64,000 nucleotides of DNA from Dugong dugon (lineage: Eukaryota; Chordata; Mammalia; Sirenia; Dugongidae): the NCBI GenBank assembly GCA_030035585.1, contig CM057477.1, positions 63,593,447 to 63,657,446 of the forward strand, in the 5' to 3' direction. This document shows, in pieces, positions 22,001-34,260 of the stretch (positions within the stretch are counted from its first letter, which is position 1; every line of letters begins with the position of its first letter). Under the pieces are notes generated by a model. It made no database searches and had not been told where the DNA came from. It worked only from the letters and a program-made list of their open reading frames with translations. A program made the translations under genes and the position numbers.

Positions 22001-23291
22001 AATGGTTCTCAAAGTTTTTGTTCTCAGAAGCCCTTTACACATGACATGATGGCATAAATAACATTTTTTATGTGAAAAACTTACTTACAAAAAAAAATTA
22101 ATGAAAAGAGTGGCAGTTTGTAAATCTCATTAATGTCTAGCTTAAAGACAAGGTAGATGCTCATATTCACTTCTGCATTCAGTCTACAGCGATATGTTGG
22201 TTGAAGTACATGAAAAAATCTGGGCTCTTACAAACATATAGTTAGAAAAGGAGGATAATTATGGATATTCTTTTGATACTATACCAAAACTCTGTACGTG
22301 GAAGTTTCTTAAAGGTTAGTTGCAGTATAGGATCTGAAACCCTGTAAGTTAACTATTCACACTGTTAAGTTGAAACCCACTGGTCTGGCTTGTACTTTGA
22401 ATGGCATGCATGATTTTGTAACATCATTACCTTGCATATGCTAGTACATAGTCATCATATAAATGAGTAATAACATTAGTCATTTGGAAAATATTGGTTC
22501 ACTGAGTTATGCAGATCTTTCAAACATTGATACATTTCATCATACAATATCAAAAATTTTCATTTATTACCATCACCAATGATTTAATCAGAAAAGTCTT
22601 CAGGTATTGGGAAACTATGAAACTTACGGTGGTGGGCACAAGTTTTCAAACCTCTAATTTTCACTTGAAAGGTTGAATTTTGCCAGTGGCAGCAAATACT
22701 GTCAGTTGTTTTCTTTGAAAGGATGGGTGTATTTCATTCATTGTTGAGAAAATATCTGTTGAATAAGTACCTGAATCTGAATAACTAGTTTCTGTCGGTT
22801 GTAATTTCAAGTAAAAATGGACTTCCATGAAAAAGTAACTAGTTTAGCTCACAACTCAAACAAGCAAATGGGTGCTCTTCTTTGAGATGATCATCCTCTG
22901 TTGGTATCCAGCAGAAGTGCTTTATGCATATTTCCTGTTTGGTATCACAGAATATTAAAGAAACGTACTCAGGGATCGAAATTAAATAAAACATTTTTTT
23001 TTTCTGTTTCACCAAGGACATTCTTAAGTGAAACTGACTTTTTTTTGTTACTGCAAGTGTGATGGTGAAGAGTCCAGTGGTACAGTTAGGTACCACTGCC
23101 TTGACTTGTGGTGAGGCATCAGGAGTTTTACCCACCATTGCTTTTGTACCACCAGTACGAGTGTCAACACAGTGAAAAAAGGCAGTGAAGTATTTTTATG
23201 AAAATAGTTTCGCCCTTATGGACACTGAAATGATCTTTGGGGACTCCCAGAGATCCACAGACCGTACTCTGAAAATACTGCCAATTTTGTG
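22001..23291 (-). mobile_element. hAT (Charlie-like) DNA transposon remnant
   Basis: Begins aatggttctcaaagtttttg, a common hAT-type mammalian terminus. It contains degenerate hAT transposase on the minus strand and ends around ctcccagagatccacagacc...tactg (near 23290). Right edge uncertain. Confidence 0.68.
22650..23138 (-). pseudogene. hAT transposase remnant
   Basis: The minus strand at 23138 reads M-V-G-K-T-P-D-A-S-P-Q-V-K-A-V-V-P-N-C-T, corresponding to the V-x-P-N-C stretch of Charlie/ZBED5-like transposases. Further on, around 22757-22650, S-T-M-N-E-I-H-P-S-F-Q-R-K-Q-L-T-V-F is the motif near the end of the catalytic domain. Stops and frameshifts separate the pieces. No host-gene-like preservation is seen. 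Confidence 0.7.
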
Positions 23292-23732
23292 TGTTAAATA
23301 GTGAGAAAAGATTGCAAGTTTCATTTTTGGGATACCTTGTGATGTGTTGAACCCTTTTATTGGACTTGTTCTGAAAAAGGCACTTCTTCCACCAGTGCTT
23401 TTTAGGGCAGCACCATTCACAACAATGAATTGAATGCCTGTTGCTGTTAGCATTAAGAGTGTGTTACATGTTCTTTTCCCTGCATTTGAACCACTGTTTA
23501 AACTTTTCCTTTAGGTATTTATTACACATATATATTAGTACCTGCTTACCAAGCTTTATCAATTCTCAGGCCAACTTCTGGTTGTCTTTCCTCTCACTGT
23601 ACTTCACATTGCAGCCACCCTAAATCCTGTCCACCTTAGCATCCACACTCAGCCTTCTAACTTTTCCAGTGAATTACATGCAAAGGCCCCTGCAGAATGA
23701 GTATGGAGGCTCTATTTTTTGCTTATTCCTTA

Positions 23733-23889
23733 AGGCCTGGTGGCACAGTGGTTAAGAGTTTGGTTGCTAACCAAAAGGTCAGCAGTTCGAATCCAGCAGC
23801 CACTCCTTGGAAACCCTGTGGGCAGTTCTACTCTGTCCTATAGGGTCGCTATGAGTTGGAATTGACTCGATGGAAACTGGTGTTTTGGG
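23733..23889 (+). mobile_element. AfroSINE, short form (middle block missing)
   Basis: Head ggcctggtggcacagtggtt, B box-like cagttcgaatcc, then a direct jump from gccactcc to ttggaaaccctgtggg, lacking the block found in long copies. Tail ctatgagttggaattgactc. Confidence 0.9.
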
Positions 23890-24387
23890 TAATAGCCTTG
23901 CTACTGAACATTCTGAATCATACCAGTTTGAAGAAGAACAAACTGAGACAAAAATATATGAATTTAGTGTTTTGTGTATTTCCTGAACTGCCACCAAGAT
24001 TTGTGTCTGACAGCAGAAGTTTAGCTTTGAATTTTGCTGCCAACTGCCTGAGCCATGTTTATTCTCTGAAAGATTAAATGCATTAACAGAAAATTTTCTG
24101 TTATTCTGTGGCTAGAAAGAGAGTAAAAGGAATTTTTATACTCTTTTTATATTTTTCAGGTATGCTTACAAAAATATGTGGTTGGTTTGTACCACATATT
24201 TAATAATCTGGGGGTGGGAGTGAGGATGAGGAAAAGACTGGAGTGTAAGTAATAAAAAATTCATTAAAAATTATGGTTTGTTCTTCAGCGTTTTTATAGT
24301 GAAGTATTTCAAGCCTACAGAAGAGTGTAGAGGATAGTGTAATCTGTACTTAACAGCCATATTTCATAGATACTGACATTTGCTGTA

Positions 24388-24846
24388 CAAGTAGTCCTTA
24401 CCATAGTGTTGGGTTCCAGTGACTTCATTGTAAGTTGGTTCTGATGTAAGTTGAATACCTCTTTTTTCTTTTTTTTTAAAGTTTTCATTATTATTATGTT
24501 TTGTTACTAGTATCTTTATAAATCTGATCTTTATTAGTCTCTGGGAGTTGGAAACATTACATATAAACATCTGGGAGTGAACATCTGATAATGATAACAT
24601 CAGCAAATTATGTGCTGCAACTTTGTATGTGACCTGTTGCAGTCAGTCGATTCTGACTCATAGCAACCCTATAGGCCAGAGTAGAACTGCCCCATAGGGT
24701 TTCGAACTGCCAACCTTTTGGTTAGCAGCCTGAGTTCTTAACCACTGTACCACCAGGGCTCACTTTGTATGTGGTACAAAAATAAATAAAAGATGGTGAT
24801 AAGGGCAGTTCGTCCAACTTGAATACATAAGAAGTTGGGGACTACA
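24388..24846. mobile_element. Tigger-derived short element with nested SINE
   Basis: Shares the 9192-10214 element's left terminus (caagtagtcc, then gtaagttgaatacctc), the body (ggaaacattacatataaaca) and its far end. TA dinucleotides border it (24386-24387 and 24847-24848). Without the SINE it is about 320 bases, a deletion derivative of the same family. Confidence 0.78.
24632..24761 (-). mobile_element. AfroSINE nested in Tigger, large internal deletion
   Basis: Minus-strand copy of 130 bases. A perfect 12-base target duplication actttgtatgtg flanks it (24620-24631 and 24762-24773) and shows it landed in the Tigger element. The middle and part of the head region are missing. Confidence 0.92.
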
Positions 24847-24848
24847 TA

Positions 24849-26525
24849 CATTTGTTTAAGATCTTTTTTTTAATAAGTAAATAAAACATTATGTAATCGA
24901 CAGCCACTTTTTCCCATTCTTTTCCTGATCCTATCCCAGCTTCTTTTCCCATATCTTGAAGTTAGTGTGTATTATTGTTGTGACTCTTTGTGACTAGTCT
25001 TCAGTTGTCTACAAAACTTTGCATTTCAACTCCAGAAAATCAACAAAGTTCTTTGGAGATGATTTATGCATATCATCCAAATTTATAGCACTTACGAAAG
25101 TTGAGTGCTTAAGTTGGAGAGAGAGATTATAAGACAGGTATATTTTGACAAACATTTTTTGTTATGTTTCATCTGTTTCTTTAAGTATATGAATCTTTTA
25201 AAAATCCCTCGAATTTTAACATAATTTATGTGATCAGAAGTAATCATTAATGACAGACGTTAAAAGTTTGCCCCATGTGTTCTAGGGGAAAATACCAAAT
25301 GATGAGTAATGAGCGTAAGGAGAGGTTTGAATTCTGTTTTAGCCTTGCCATCCATTCATTTTGTATTTTGGTAATGTCTTTGTTTCTATATCTGGGTTGT
25401 GATTTCTGTTAAATAAATATTTTTAGCATCTGTTTTCTGTATATCTTTTTTGTGATTATTACTAAGAATGTCAGAAAGTATCTAGTTTTTTTTATTGTAT
25501 GTTATATTTGCCTATTACCAACATTCTTGGATGCTCAGCTTTTATCAAACCTGTCCATTTCCTGTTTGATAAAGCAGTTAGGAAGAACTTAATGAAGTTT
25601 CTGTCACACCTTAGGGTAAATTTAGGTGACAGGCTATACAAACTTGTTTCCATTTTCCTTTGGATTTTCTGTAGCTTCCAAGTTTAAAGTTGGTTCTTTG
25701 TTTTGATCCATGTATATTAAAGATGCTTAGGAAGAACTTGGCTTCTTTACAAACCAAAACACAGCATTATAAGTCAGTTTTAAAATGTAAATTACTTAAT
25801 TGAGTTTTTAAAACTAAGTCATTGAAGATTTTTAAGTAAAAATATTTTAATTTTTAAAAATTCATTTTCTTTGACTTTTTCAAATAACTTTATTATTATT
25901 TTTAAAACCTAAGTCAAGGTTTTTATTGCACACAGGCATAGTCTCTTCTCTAGTTTTTTTGCAAATATGTGAATTTTTATATCAAAGTTTAATATGGGGA
26001 AAATGTCACATAGCTGATTTTTCTTTCTCTGCCTCATACCCTTACAGTATAGAAACAGAAGACAGGTTATTTGGTTGCCTTTATACTTTCATCACTTGAA
26101 AATGTACTAGTAATTCCCTTCAATAAAAGAAGTTAAGATTTAAAAAATTGATTTATTACCTTAAAAAGTAATACATAACTCTTTATTAAAAAAGAAAAAT
26201 GCATAATGTACAGAAGGCTTTCAAGTAAAAAAGACGCCTCCTTCTCCCACAGCCTCACTAGTTCAACTTTCAGCGTTAACCACTGCAGACATAAAGGTTA
26301 CGCAACAAAGAGTTACATTGCAAAAGAGTAGGAAGGCTTACCAAAATGAATTCAAGGCCTATGCTTGAATTACATTCCTGATCACCTTGGCTGTGATACA
26401 GAGTGCCTTGTACCATTTTATATTGTTGTAACTACTTGATTTGGAAGAATTAAGGGGATCTTTCATCAAGGTGTGTAAGTATACATAGCGCTTATATCTT
26501 TGTCATTAAGCAGTGATAAACCAAG
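24849..26525. other. Mostly unique intron
   Basis: AT-rich. Weak old-repeat character near 26150-26290. No gene. Confidence 0.5.
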
Positions 26526-26530
26526 ACCAA

Positions 26531-26724
26531 ATCTGTTGCTGTGGAGTCGATTCTGACTCATGGAGATGCTGTAGGATAGAGTAGAACTGGCCCATAGGAT
26601 TTTCAAGGCCGTACTGTTTATGGAGGCAGACTGCCATATCTTTGTCCTGCCGAGCTGCTGGTGGGTTCGAACCACTTACCTTTGGATTAGTAGCTAAGCA
26701 CTTAAACACTGCACCACTGAGCAC
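26531..26724 (-). mobile_element. AfroSINE, long form
   Basis: Complement of tail (gtggagtcgattctgactca), retained middle block, and head ending accactgagc. It abuts a MIR. Confidence 0.85.
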
Positions 26725-26736
26725 TTGTTTTGTAAA

Positions 26737-26884
26737 CTATGGTTAGCATTTTACATGAATTACTTCTCACAATAAGCCTATGAGGTACACCATTGTTGTT
26801 TTATTTTACTGATGAGGGAGATGAGGCTTACATAGGACATTATTTGTTCAACATCATGCAGCTTATAAGCCTGTGCCCTTAATC
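26737..26884 (+). repeat. MIR SINE
   Basis: Contains attacttctcacaataagcc, tatgaggtacaccattg and tactgatgagggagatgagg, the MIR core and 3' region. Confidence 0.75.
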
Positions 26885-26999
26885 ATCATACTAGTGGTTT
26901 TCAAAATGTGGCTTTGAAATCATGGGATAAAAAAATCAATTTTGTAGGTAATAGCATTAAGAAAGAGAAATAAAATGGAAAAATTTATCTTTTTTTTAT

Positions 27000-28020
27000 T
27001 TTTTTGCTTTTTTTTAATTATACTTCAGGTGAAGGCTTACAGAACAAATAGTTTCTCATGAAACAGTAGTACACATATTGTTTTATGACATTTGGTTAAC
27101 AACCCCACAGCGTGTCAACCCTCTCCCTTCTTGACCTTTTTTTTTTTTTTTTTTGGTGCAAATACACATAGCCAAAGATACGCCATTTCAAAAATTTCTA
27201 CATGCACAGTTCAGTGACATTGACAATGCTCTTCCAGTTGTGCTGCTATTCTCACGTTAGATGAAGGCTTACAGAACAAAATAGTTTCTCATTTAACAGT
27301 TAGTACACATGGTGCCCTGTGACACTGGTTAACAACCTCACAACCCATCAACACTATCCTTACTCAACCTTGGATTCCCTATCACCAGCTTTCTTGTCCC
27401 CTTCTACCTTCTGTCCCTTGTCCCTGGACTGCTGTGCCTCATTAGTCCCATTTGGTTTTATGGGGCTGTCCACTCCCCGGCTGAACAGTGAACCTCGGAA
27501 ATGGCTTCACCACTGAGCTAAAAGGGTGTCTGGGGGCCATACTCCCGAGGTCTCTCCAGTCTGTTTTAGGCCAGTAAATCTGGTCTTTTTTTGTGAGTTA
27601 GAATTTTGTTCTACATCCTTCTCCATCTCTGTCCAGAACCCTCTGTTGTGATCCCAGTCAGAGCAATCAGTGGTGGTCGCCGGGCACCATCTAGCTGTAC
27701 TGGACTCCGTCTGGTGGAGGCCTTGGTAGCTGTGGTCCATTAGTCCTTTGTTTCTTTTAATGTTTGGTGTTCTTCACTCTTGTTTGCTCTGGTCTGGAAG
27801 AGACCAATTATATCTTAGTTGGTCACTCGAAAGCTCTTAAGACCCTAGTCAGTACTCACCAAGGTAGGATGTAGAATATTGTCTATATAGCTTATGGTAT
27901 GTCACTTGACCTAGATGTCCCCTGAGACTATGGTCCCTAGCCCTCAAGCCCAGTATCGCTGTCCCAGGATGTGTATGGTTATGGCTAAGAAGTTTTCATG
28001 ACTGTGTCCCCATCAAGCAG
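27000..28020 (-). mobile_element. Composite L1 tail: A' / poly-T / B / A
   Basis: From left: a T-rich start and a short piece A' (about 27023-27137, diagnostic acttcaggtgaaggcttaca), a run of about 20 T, a B-type piece of about 102 bases (27154-27255, tacacatagccaaagatacg), then a full A-type L1 3'UTR (27257-28020, starting gttagatgaaggcttacaga). All are minus strand. The same order recurs at 37830-38510. Confidence 0.8.
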
Positions 28021-28680
28021 TTCTTTTTAGTGGACAAACTATTTGGCATAATTACTGATGATACTGAAGTTATAAAATAGATGGTTTTTTTGAAGGAGCC
28101 AGTGGGAGTGACCTGAACCTGTTCATCTTCACTTTAGTAGTTGCTGTTGTCGTTCTCTTACTTCTCCCCCAGGCTTCCCGTTTGTGTGTTTTTAGCAGGT
28201 TACTCTTGACATTTTATCTTTATACTGACTTTTAAAATCTACTCTTAAGTACTTTATTTCTTTCAGTAGTGATTATTTCTCAGATTACACTTTTCAAACA
28301 GTTGGGGTGTTTACCAGTGTAACAAAAGCACATTTTTCTTATTGTACAAAAGCCCTAATTTAAGATGATTCTTAGAGCAGTAAGTATGGTGTTTTAAACA
28401 TGATTTTTTTACTGCTCTTGAAAAAATACTTAGATTTATAATGATATGTCTTCTCTGCTTCTACCTTACCCACTTTAAGTCAAGCTTACTTGAAGTGCTT
28501 TAATTTCAAGCATAAAGTAGTTAACTAAATTGTTTTCATGTAGTGAAGAGAAAAATGCAATGTAAAATTGAAATATGGCTGATTTCTTATCTGTGTAATG
28601 GTATAGAAGAATTATTTATAGAGTTTTTCATGAGAAGTAAAAGCTTACCAGGGAAGAAATAAACTTTATTTTCTTTTCTC
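28021..28680. other. Unique intron
   Basis: Nothing recognised. Confidence 0.5.
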
Positions 28681-28684
28681 ATCT

Positions 28685-28960
28685 CTCATGTTTTTGAGAA
28701 CTTTTTTTTTTTTTTAACTTTCCATTGTAGAAAAAATTTAAGCATATGGTAGAGAAATGGTATAGTGAACTCCCGTGTACCTCTTCATCCAACTTCATAT
28801 TATCAACATGTGGTCAGTCTTGTTTCAGCTATACCCCATCCACTGCCCTCCATACCGCACAGGATTATTTTAAAGAAAGTTTCAGACAGCATATCATTCT
28901 ATCCTTAAATTCTTCAGTATATGTCTCCATAAGAGTTCCTTTTCTAAAAAAAAAGCACAG
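28685..28960 (-). repeat. Old LINE (L1M-like) 3' fragment
   Basis: T-rich start, then sequence of a common mammalian old-repeat type (ttatcaacatgtggtcagtc; ggattattttaaagaaagtt). Family not certain. Confidence 0.45.
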
Positions 28961-30120
28961 TGACTGAAGTCACTGTGGTTTGCAGTTGTACAGTTTACAG
29001 CAGTACCACTGGAATAGATAAAGTACATCAAGTCATTAGTGTTATACTATGAAGACATGAAGCAGTCTTTCTGTATAACTGTTCTGAGGCATTTGGCTGA
29101 TAAGAAAATGACAGAATAGAAAATCATTTCTAGAGCAGTACTGAGGCACTGATGTTAAACATGATGTTGTTGGGGAGAAAGTACTTACACTGTGTTCATT
29201 GAGCATCAGATGGGTTATATTCAGATTGCATCAAGTTAAAGTTAACATATATGTTTAGAAAGAAGAAAGAAATCTTGCTAATCCAATATGATCAAGCTCT
29301 AAGAAATAGAGAACTTTTAAATCAAAAAGTCACAGGAAAATAGAAGCTGGTGGTATAAAAATTTACATGATGAATGGAATAAAAAAATGTTATTTAATGT
29401 AGTTAATATCTCAGTGTAAACAGTATATCTGAACGTAAACACTAGGAACATTGTATACAGTTTATATGCAAACTTAAATTTAGAATTTCTTGGAAAATTA
29501 AATATAGCAAGAAGAGTAGAGAAATTGATTTCATCTAAGTTGAGTTTAAGTTTAAAATAAATTTGTTAAAAAGTCGGTTTGTATATCTTTTATGTAAAAT
29601 GACTTACTGAACATTTTTTAAGCTCTGAAATTAAACCTCATTCTTAACCTATCTTCCTATCAACGGTTAGAAATAGACAGCTGTGGCCTGGCCAGAGGTG
29701 AGACACTGGTAGTGAGCCAGCATGCTTTGAAAGACGGCTCTGTTTGGAAAGAAATTCAGTTCAAGTTTTTTTTTTTTTTTTTTAAATAATTTTTTTAAGA
29801 ACTCTGTGTGCGTCTTAGTCCATAGTTTCTTGTTCATACCGACCATGTCATTAGCTATTCTAAAAGAAGGGAAAAAACCCAACCTTACAAACACATATGT
29901 TTTTCTTCCCTCTTCCCTCTAAAAGAACCTTTCTTGAGAATATCGTATGGCTTGGAAGTTGTGGCCCTCTCTTCTAGCTTTCCGTATTCTTAGGGAAAAA
30001 AAGTATAGCACCCAGGGTTGTTTACAGCTTTAGTTTCTTTTATATAACTACACAGAACATAATGACTGAGGATTTGACACATTCTTTTCCTTACTGTGTA
30101 ACTTGTTATTTACCATAGTT
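28961..30120. other. Unique AT-rich intron
   Basis: No gene or named repeat. A T run lies at 29766-29783. Confidence 0.5.
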
Positions 30121-30879
30121 AAACAGTTTCTTGAGAGGAACACCTTTTGGTGATTTAGAGCAATTCTCACTCAACCTTTTTTTCTGTGGCTTCTATGTGA
30201 AGGCTGATGTGTCTTACATTTACAATGGGGACAGACACCCATGGGTTAGGGGCTGTGGCATAAATGCGGAGCCTGTCCATAGTCTCTCAGCCCTTGTCTT
30301 TTCTGTGTACTGTGGTCAGTTTCTAAATCTTAGCACGTATTCTTGCCTAAGAAGGTTTTCTGCTGCCAGCTATTCTGCCTGCCTGGAGAGCTGTCTAGAA
30401 ATGCTAGGATCTTAACAGTCATTCTGGGAGGAGCCCCCAGCAATATCTGACAGGAGTTCATGAGTAAATATGCAGCTCCCCACTCATTCTACCCTGTCTC
30501 CAGAGATCCCCAGCAGAATTCAGCCCCAGTTGTCCATTGTAGCACCCACTGGATAACATGCTCTTTTGGGTGCTTCTTTGTGCGTCATTTCCCCAATCCT
30601 CCACAAGTGTTTCCTGGGAGCACCTCACAAATAAACTACCTGAACTTTAAACGTTGTCTCAGAGTTGGCTTCTGGAGGAATCCAAACCAAGAAAAACAGT
30701 AAACTGTAGCTCTTACTTTGTCTCTCCTTTACTCAGAAAAGTGAAATGATGTCTTTACAGGTGTGTGACAGAACTGATTTGGCCTTTGACTTTGGTTCTT
30801 GAAAGTTGGCTTTTGGAATTTCTCAAGTAATCAAGCTGTCTTTGTTACCTAAAACTGCTAGGAAGCACTTGAAAATTTG
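30121..30879. other. Unclassified, LTR-like in part
   Basis: Less AT-rich than its surroundings. The stretch near 30626-30700 (acaaataaactacctgaact, then tctcagagttggcttctgga) resembles the end of old mammalian LTR or DNA-element consensus sequences. I cannot name the family and see no protein. Confidence 0.35.
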
Positions 30880-31262
30880 TGCAATTAAGTGGAGGCTACA
30901 CAGACCCCATCTAGTCAGCTAATCTCAGGAAGGGATGGGCAGGCATCATTCAGTCAGTCGTGCACATACAGTGATTCAATCAATCATGACTATGCAGTGA
31001 GGCCCCAGTCTCGACTATGCAATGAAGCCAGTAAAAGGCTTTGAACATGGAAGTTCTTGAGGTTTCCTGGATTGGCGAGAACATCTGATCTTGGGAGGGT
31101 GGCACAGTACCTGGGGACAAAGGAGGTCTTGAGGTGGGACCCCATCCAGACCTCGCTCTGTAATAAATTGGAAGCTGTCAGTATAAATAAATACTGTCCG
31201 TGAATTCTTTCAGTCATTCAGAGAATTCATGAACCCACAGGGACAGTGAGAGCCAACAGGTA
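30880..31262 (+). repeat. Endogenous retrovirus LTR fragment
   Basis: Order typical of an old LTR: a U3-like stretch with ttgggagggtggcacagtac, an AATAAA near 31186, then gaattctttcagtcattcag and gaattcatgaacccacaggg, as in R/U5 of known mammalian LTRs. No gag, pol or env sequence adjoins it, so it is probably a solo or partial LTR. Confidence 0.5.
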
Positions 31263-31930
31263 CTGACGTCTACCTACCTAGCAGTCTTGAAAGAATGTGT
31301 CCTTTTAACTTGTGTGCTCTGACCTAGCTTGGAGTGGCTAGGATCAGAGAAGGGACTGGCTGGTCTAAGTGTAGGGAGTTGTGTGGACCCCTGTGCTTGC
31401 AGCTGGTACCCCTCGACCTGGCCCCTGGGGATGAAAGAGTGCAGCTTGGAGCATCTGGCAAGAGGATGGAGAAGTGGGAAGGTGAGGACTAGATCCATTT
31501 CCAGTTTGGAATTGGATTCATACTGATCCTTACTATGAAGTTAGCAATGAAGGTGCGATTTGCTCACTGTGCCCCCTGTTTCGTGCAGTAAGGATAACCT
31601 TGACCCCCGACACACACACCTTTTTTGTAGTTGTTTTGTGTTTTATTCTTCCTACCTTTTTAAAAAACCATAGACCAAATTTGGTATTATATCCTTATTA
31701 AATTATTTAACACCACACTTCACATCTGACCATACATACATAGTTTTTAAGCATGCACATGTGTATTCTTTGATGCTCGGGCTTCTCTCTTTGGATGTCT
31801 GTGCATCCACAGGACTGCAAACTCTAGTTGTGATTCCTAGGGATACTGCATATAAAGCATATGCTAATGGACCCAAATACCAATTTCATGAAGAGTTGTG
31901 ACTTAATTTTTTGAACCAGCTAAGAGGTCT

Positions 31931-32091
31931 AGTTTTGTAGTGGTTAACAGCTTAGCTGTTAACCAAAAGGTCGGCAGTTTTACTCCGCCAACCATTCCTT
32001 AGAAACCCTGTGGGGCAGTTCTGCTCTGTCCTATAGGGTCACTATGAGTCGGAATCCATCTATGGCAGTGGGTTTGGTTTTTTGTTTTGGG
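31931..32091 (+). mobile_element. AfroSINE, short form
   Basis: A perfect 10-base target duplication taagaggtct flanks it (31921-31930 and 32092-32101). Middle block missing (accattcc to ttagaaaccctg). Tail gagtcggaatccatctatgg and a poly-T-rich end. Confidence 0.92.
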
Positions 32092-32139
32092 TAAGAGGTC
32101 TGGTTGGTTTTTTAGAAAAATGTGTTTTCTCCCTGTACT

Positions 32140-32330
32140 TTGCGTTATTTTTTTAAATAAAATTTTAATAGAAATACAAGCTACAATTTAGGAAAAGCCC
32201 ACAAATCATAAGTTCTACAGCTTTGATGAATCTTCACAAACTGAACACATCCATGTAACTACAACCCAGATAAAAAAATAGAATATTGTCAGTGCTTGAT
32301 TTTGAATTCATGGATTCGGTATTGAATTTT
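32140..32330 (-). repeat. Old L1 3' end fragment
   Basis: T-rich start and sequence like old L1 3'UTRs (cacaaactgaacacatccat). Low certainty on family. Confidence 0.4.
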
Positions 32331-33715
32331 CCAGACTAATGTCTTACATGTCCTCAGTAACTTTGTTTCCTTCCTAATATAGATTATTGTTTGTTTTTTT
32401 AACTTTCAAGCATAAATCCTATATGGACACAACGAATATTTAGAAATGTTGCAACATCAGAAATATTAAGCTTATTAAGGATTATCATGTTCAACCAACC
32501 AACCAGAGTCAGAGTTATGGTTTTAGCATTTATTTTTAGTTTTTAAATTTATTTTCTTTTTCATAAGAAGGGGACCGTGGTTATCTTTGTCAGACACATA
32601 GTCTGGCATGTTTATCATTGCGTAGCTTCCAGTTAATTTTTCTTTCTCCCCTTTAACATATTTCAGTATTTTTTTCTGACAGGGGCTTAGAAACAAGTAA
32701 AGTCTTTTGTGGAAAGTGAATGTCAGTTGAATCAGTGATGCAGTTAATGTATTTGAATTACTTTTCATGACTTTTATAGTCTTCAGATGAAATCGTTTCC
32801 AGTAAATGACATTTTTCTTCAGCTAACGAGGTCCTGTTGTATACAGAATTTTCCCTTGCCACTGTCCTCTTGAGTGAGTTATATTCTAACGGAAGGTCTC
32901 TGTGGCTTTGAAGTAGTTATTTCAGAAAGCTGAGGAGTATAGAGAATGTGCATACATAAAAGGCTAGGAGCTGAAGTTAGAGGATCAGAGTTGGTATCTG
33001 GGAGAACTATCTTGAAATCAGAATATAGGGAGGAATTGGAAAAGTCGAAATGAGTGACTGGAATGAAAAAGGACGTATTTAGCACAGGGAGACTGAGGGG
33101 AGATTGTAATGAAAGACCAATGAGGTCAGTAACAGCGTGGTTGGTCTTAAGGAGTGGGTGGCAGAGGTAGTTGAGGAAGGTAACAGGCAGCTGACTGGGA
33201 CAGCAGCAGAAATAGGCAGTGATTAGAGGAGAGAAAGCAGTGTTGTTTTCCAGTGACATAGCCATGAAAGAGTTGGTGTGCTCTAGATCTGTATCTTGGT
33301 TTCATATTTAAAGTCCTTCTGAACCTCAGTCTTAGGACTTGCTGGATCTAAGATACATAAATTTTTTATCTTATGAGGTATACTTATTTTGCTTCATTTC
33401 TTAATTTAGTTATTTAGCTTCATGACAAATTTGTAGTTGATAGAGCCAGAGCTGTTGGTGGCCTTGACTCTTTGTAAACTTTTTTCAGGATAGAGTAGTG
33501 TCTCCCAGGATTTTAAGGAGATAAACTGAAATATGTCTTTGCCTCACGAAAGCTAGGACTGGGGAGCCATCAGGAACCCATGTTCTTCTCACACATAATA
33601 CCACTGGTTTGTCTTTGCTGCTTCTCTGGGACAAGAATTCCATTCTCACGTGGATTTTCTTTGAAGCTCATTTTGAGAATATGCACGTTATTTCATAAAA
33701 TGAGAAATATAAAAG
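32331..33715. other. Intron without recognised genes
   Basis: Includes a 128-codon open frame on the minus strand (33265-32879) with no recognised domain; its composition is like old-repeat translations. Otherwise unique. Confidence 0.45.
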
Positions 33716-33719
33716 GGCA

Positions 33720-34260
33720 GTGAGTAAATGAAAGAATATTCAGACTCACCAATAATAAAGGGAAGGAAAATAAGATACCATTTCATCTATCAAATTGGCA
33801 AAGATTTTTAAAGATCATACTCACTAGTATTAAGGAGCGTGTGACAAAATAACGCGTACTCATATAGTGAGTGGAAGCTTGCATTGGTTTACTCTTTCTA
33901 GAAGACTTTGGAATTTTGCTTTGGAATTGCCTTAAAGTATGCAAACCTTTTGATCCAGTATTTTTATTATTAAGATTTATTCTAAAGGAGTGGTCATGAA
34001 TACTTACACAATTTATCCATGAGGAGGCTCCTTGTGCCTTGAGTTATAGTGGTCAAAAATTGGAAATAACTTAAATATTCATTGGTAGGGGATTAGTTAA
34101 ATGAATTATATGAAGTAGTGGTGTTCAGTTAAAAATGGGAAATAAACCATAATACAGTATCATTCTTAATTTGTTATATACATTTTGTGTGTTCTATAAT
34201 ATTCTTATATATACATAAAGGAGTAGAAGAATAGATATGAAAGTATTGGTAGTTAATCTC
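33720..34260 (+). repeat. Ancient L1 (ORF2 C-terminal part)
   Basis: Typical old L1 sequence: tttcatctatcaaattggca, then ttttgatccag, then ggaaataacttaaatattca. Highly decayed. Confidence 0.6.

Noticed and set aside
30880-31262. Intact endogenous retrovirus
   Set aside because: Only LTR-like sequence is seen; no gag, pol or env coding similarity in any frame nearby.
32879-33265. 128-codon open frame on the minus strand
   Set aside because: No domain, no splice or promoter context, low-complexity composition. More likely a chance or old-repeat frame.
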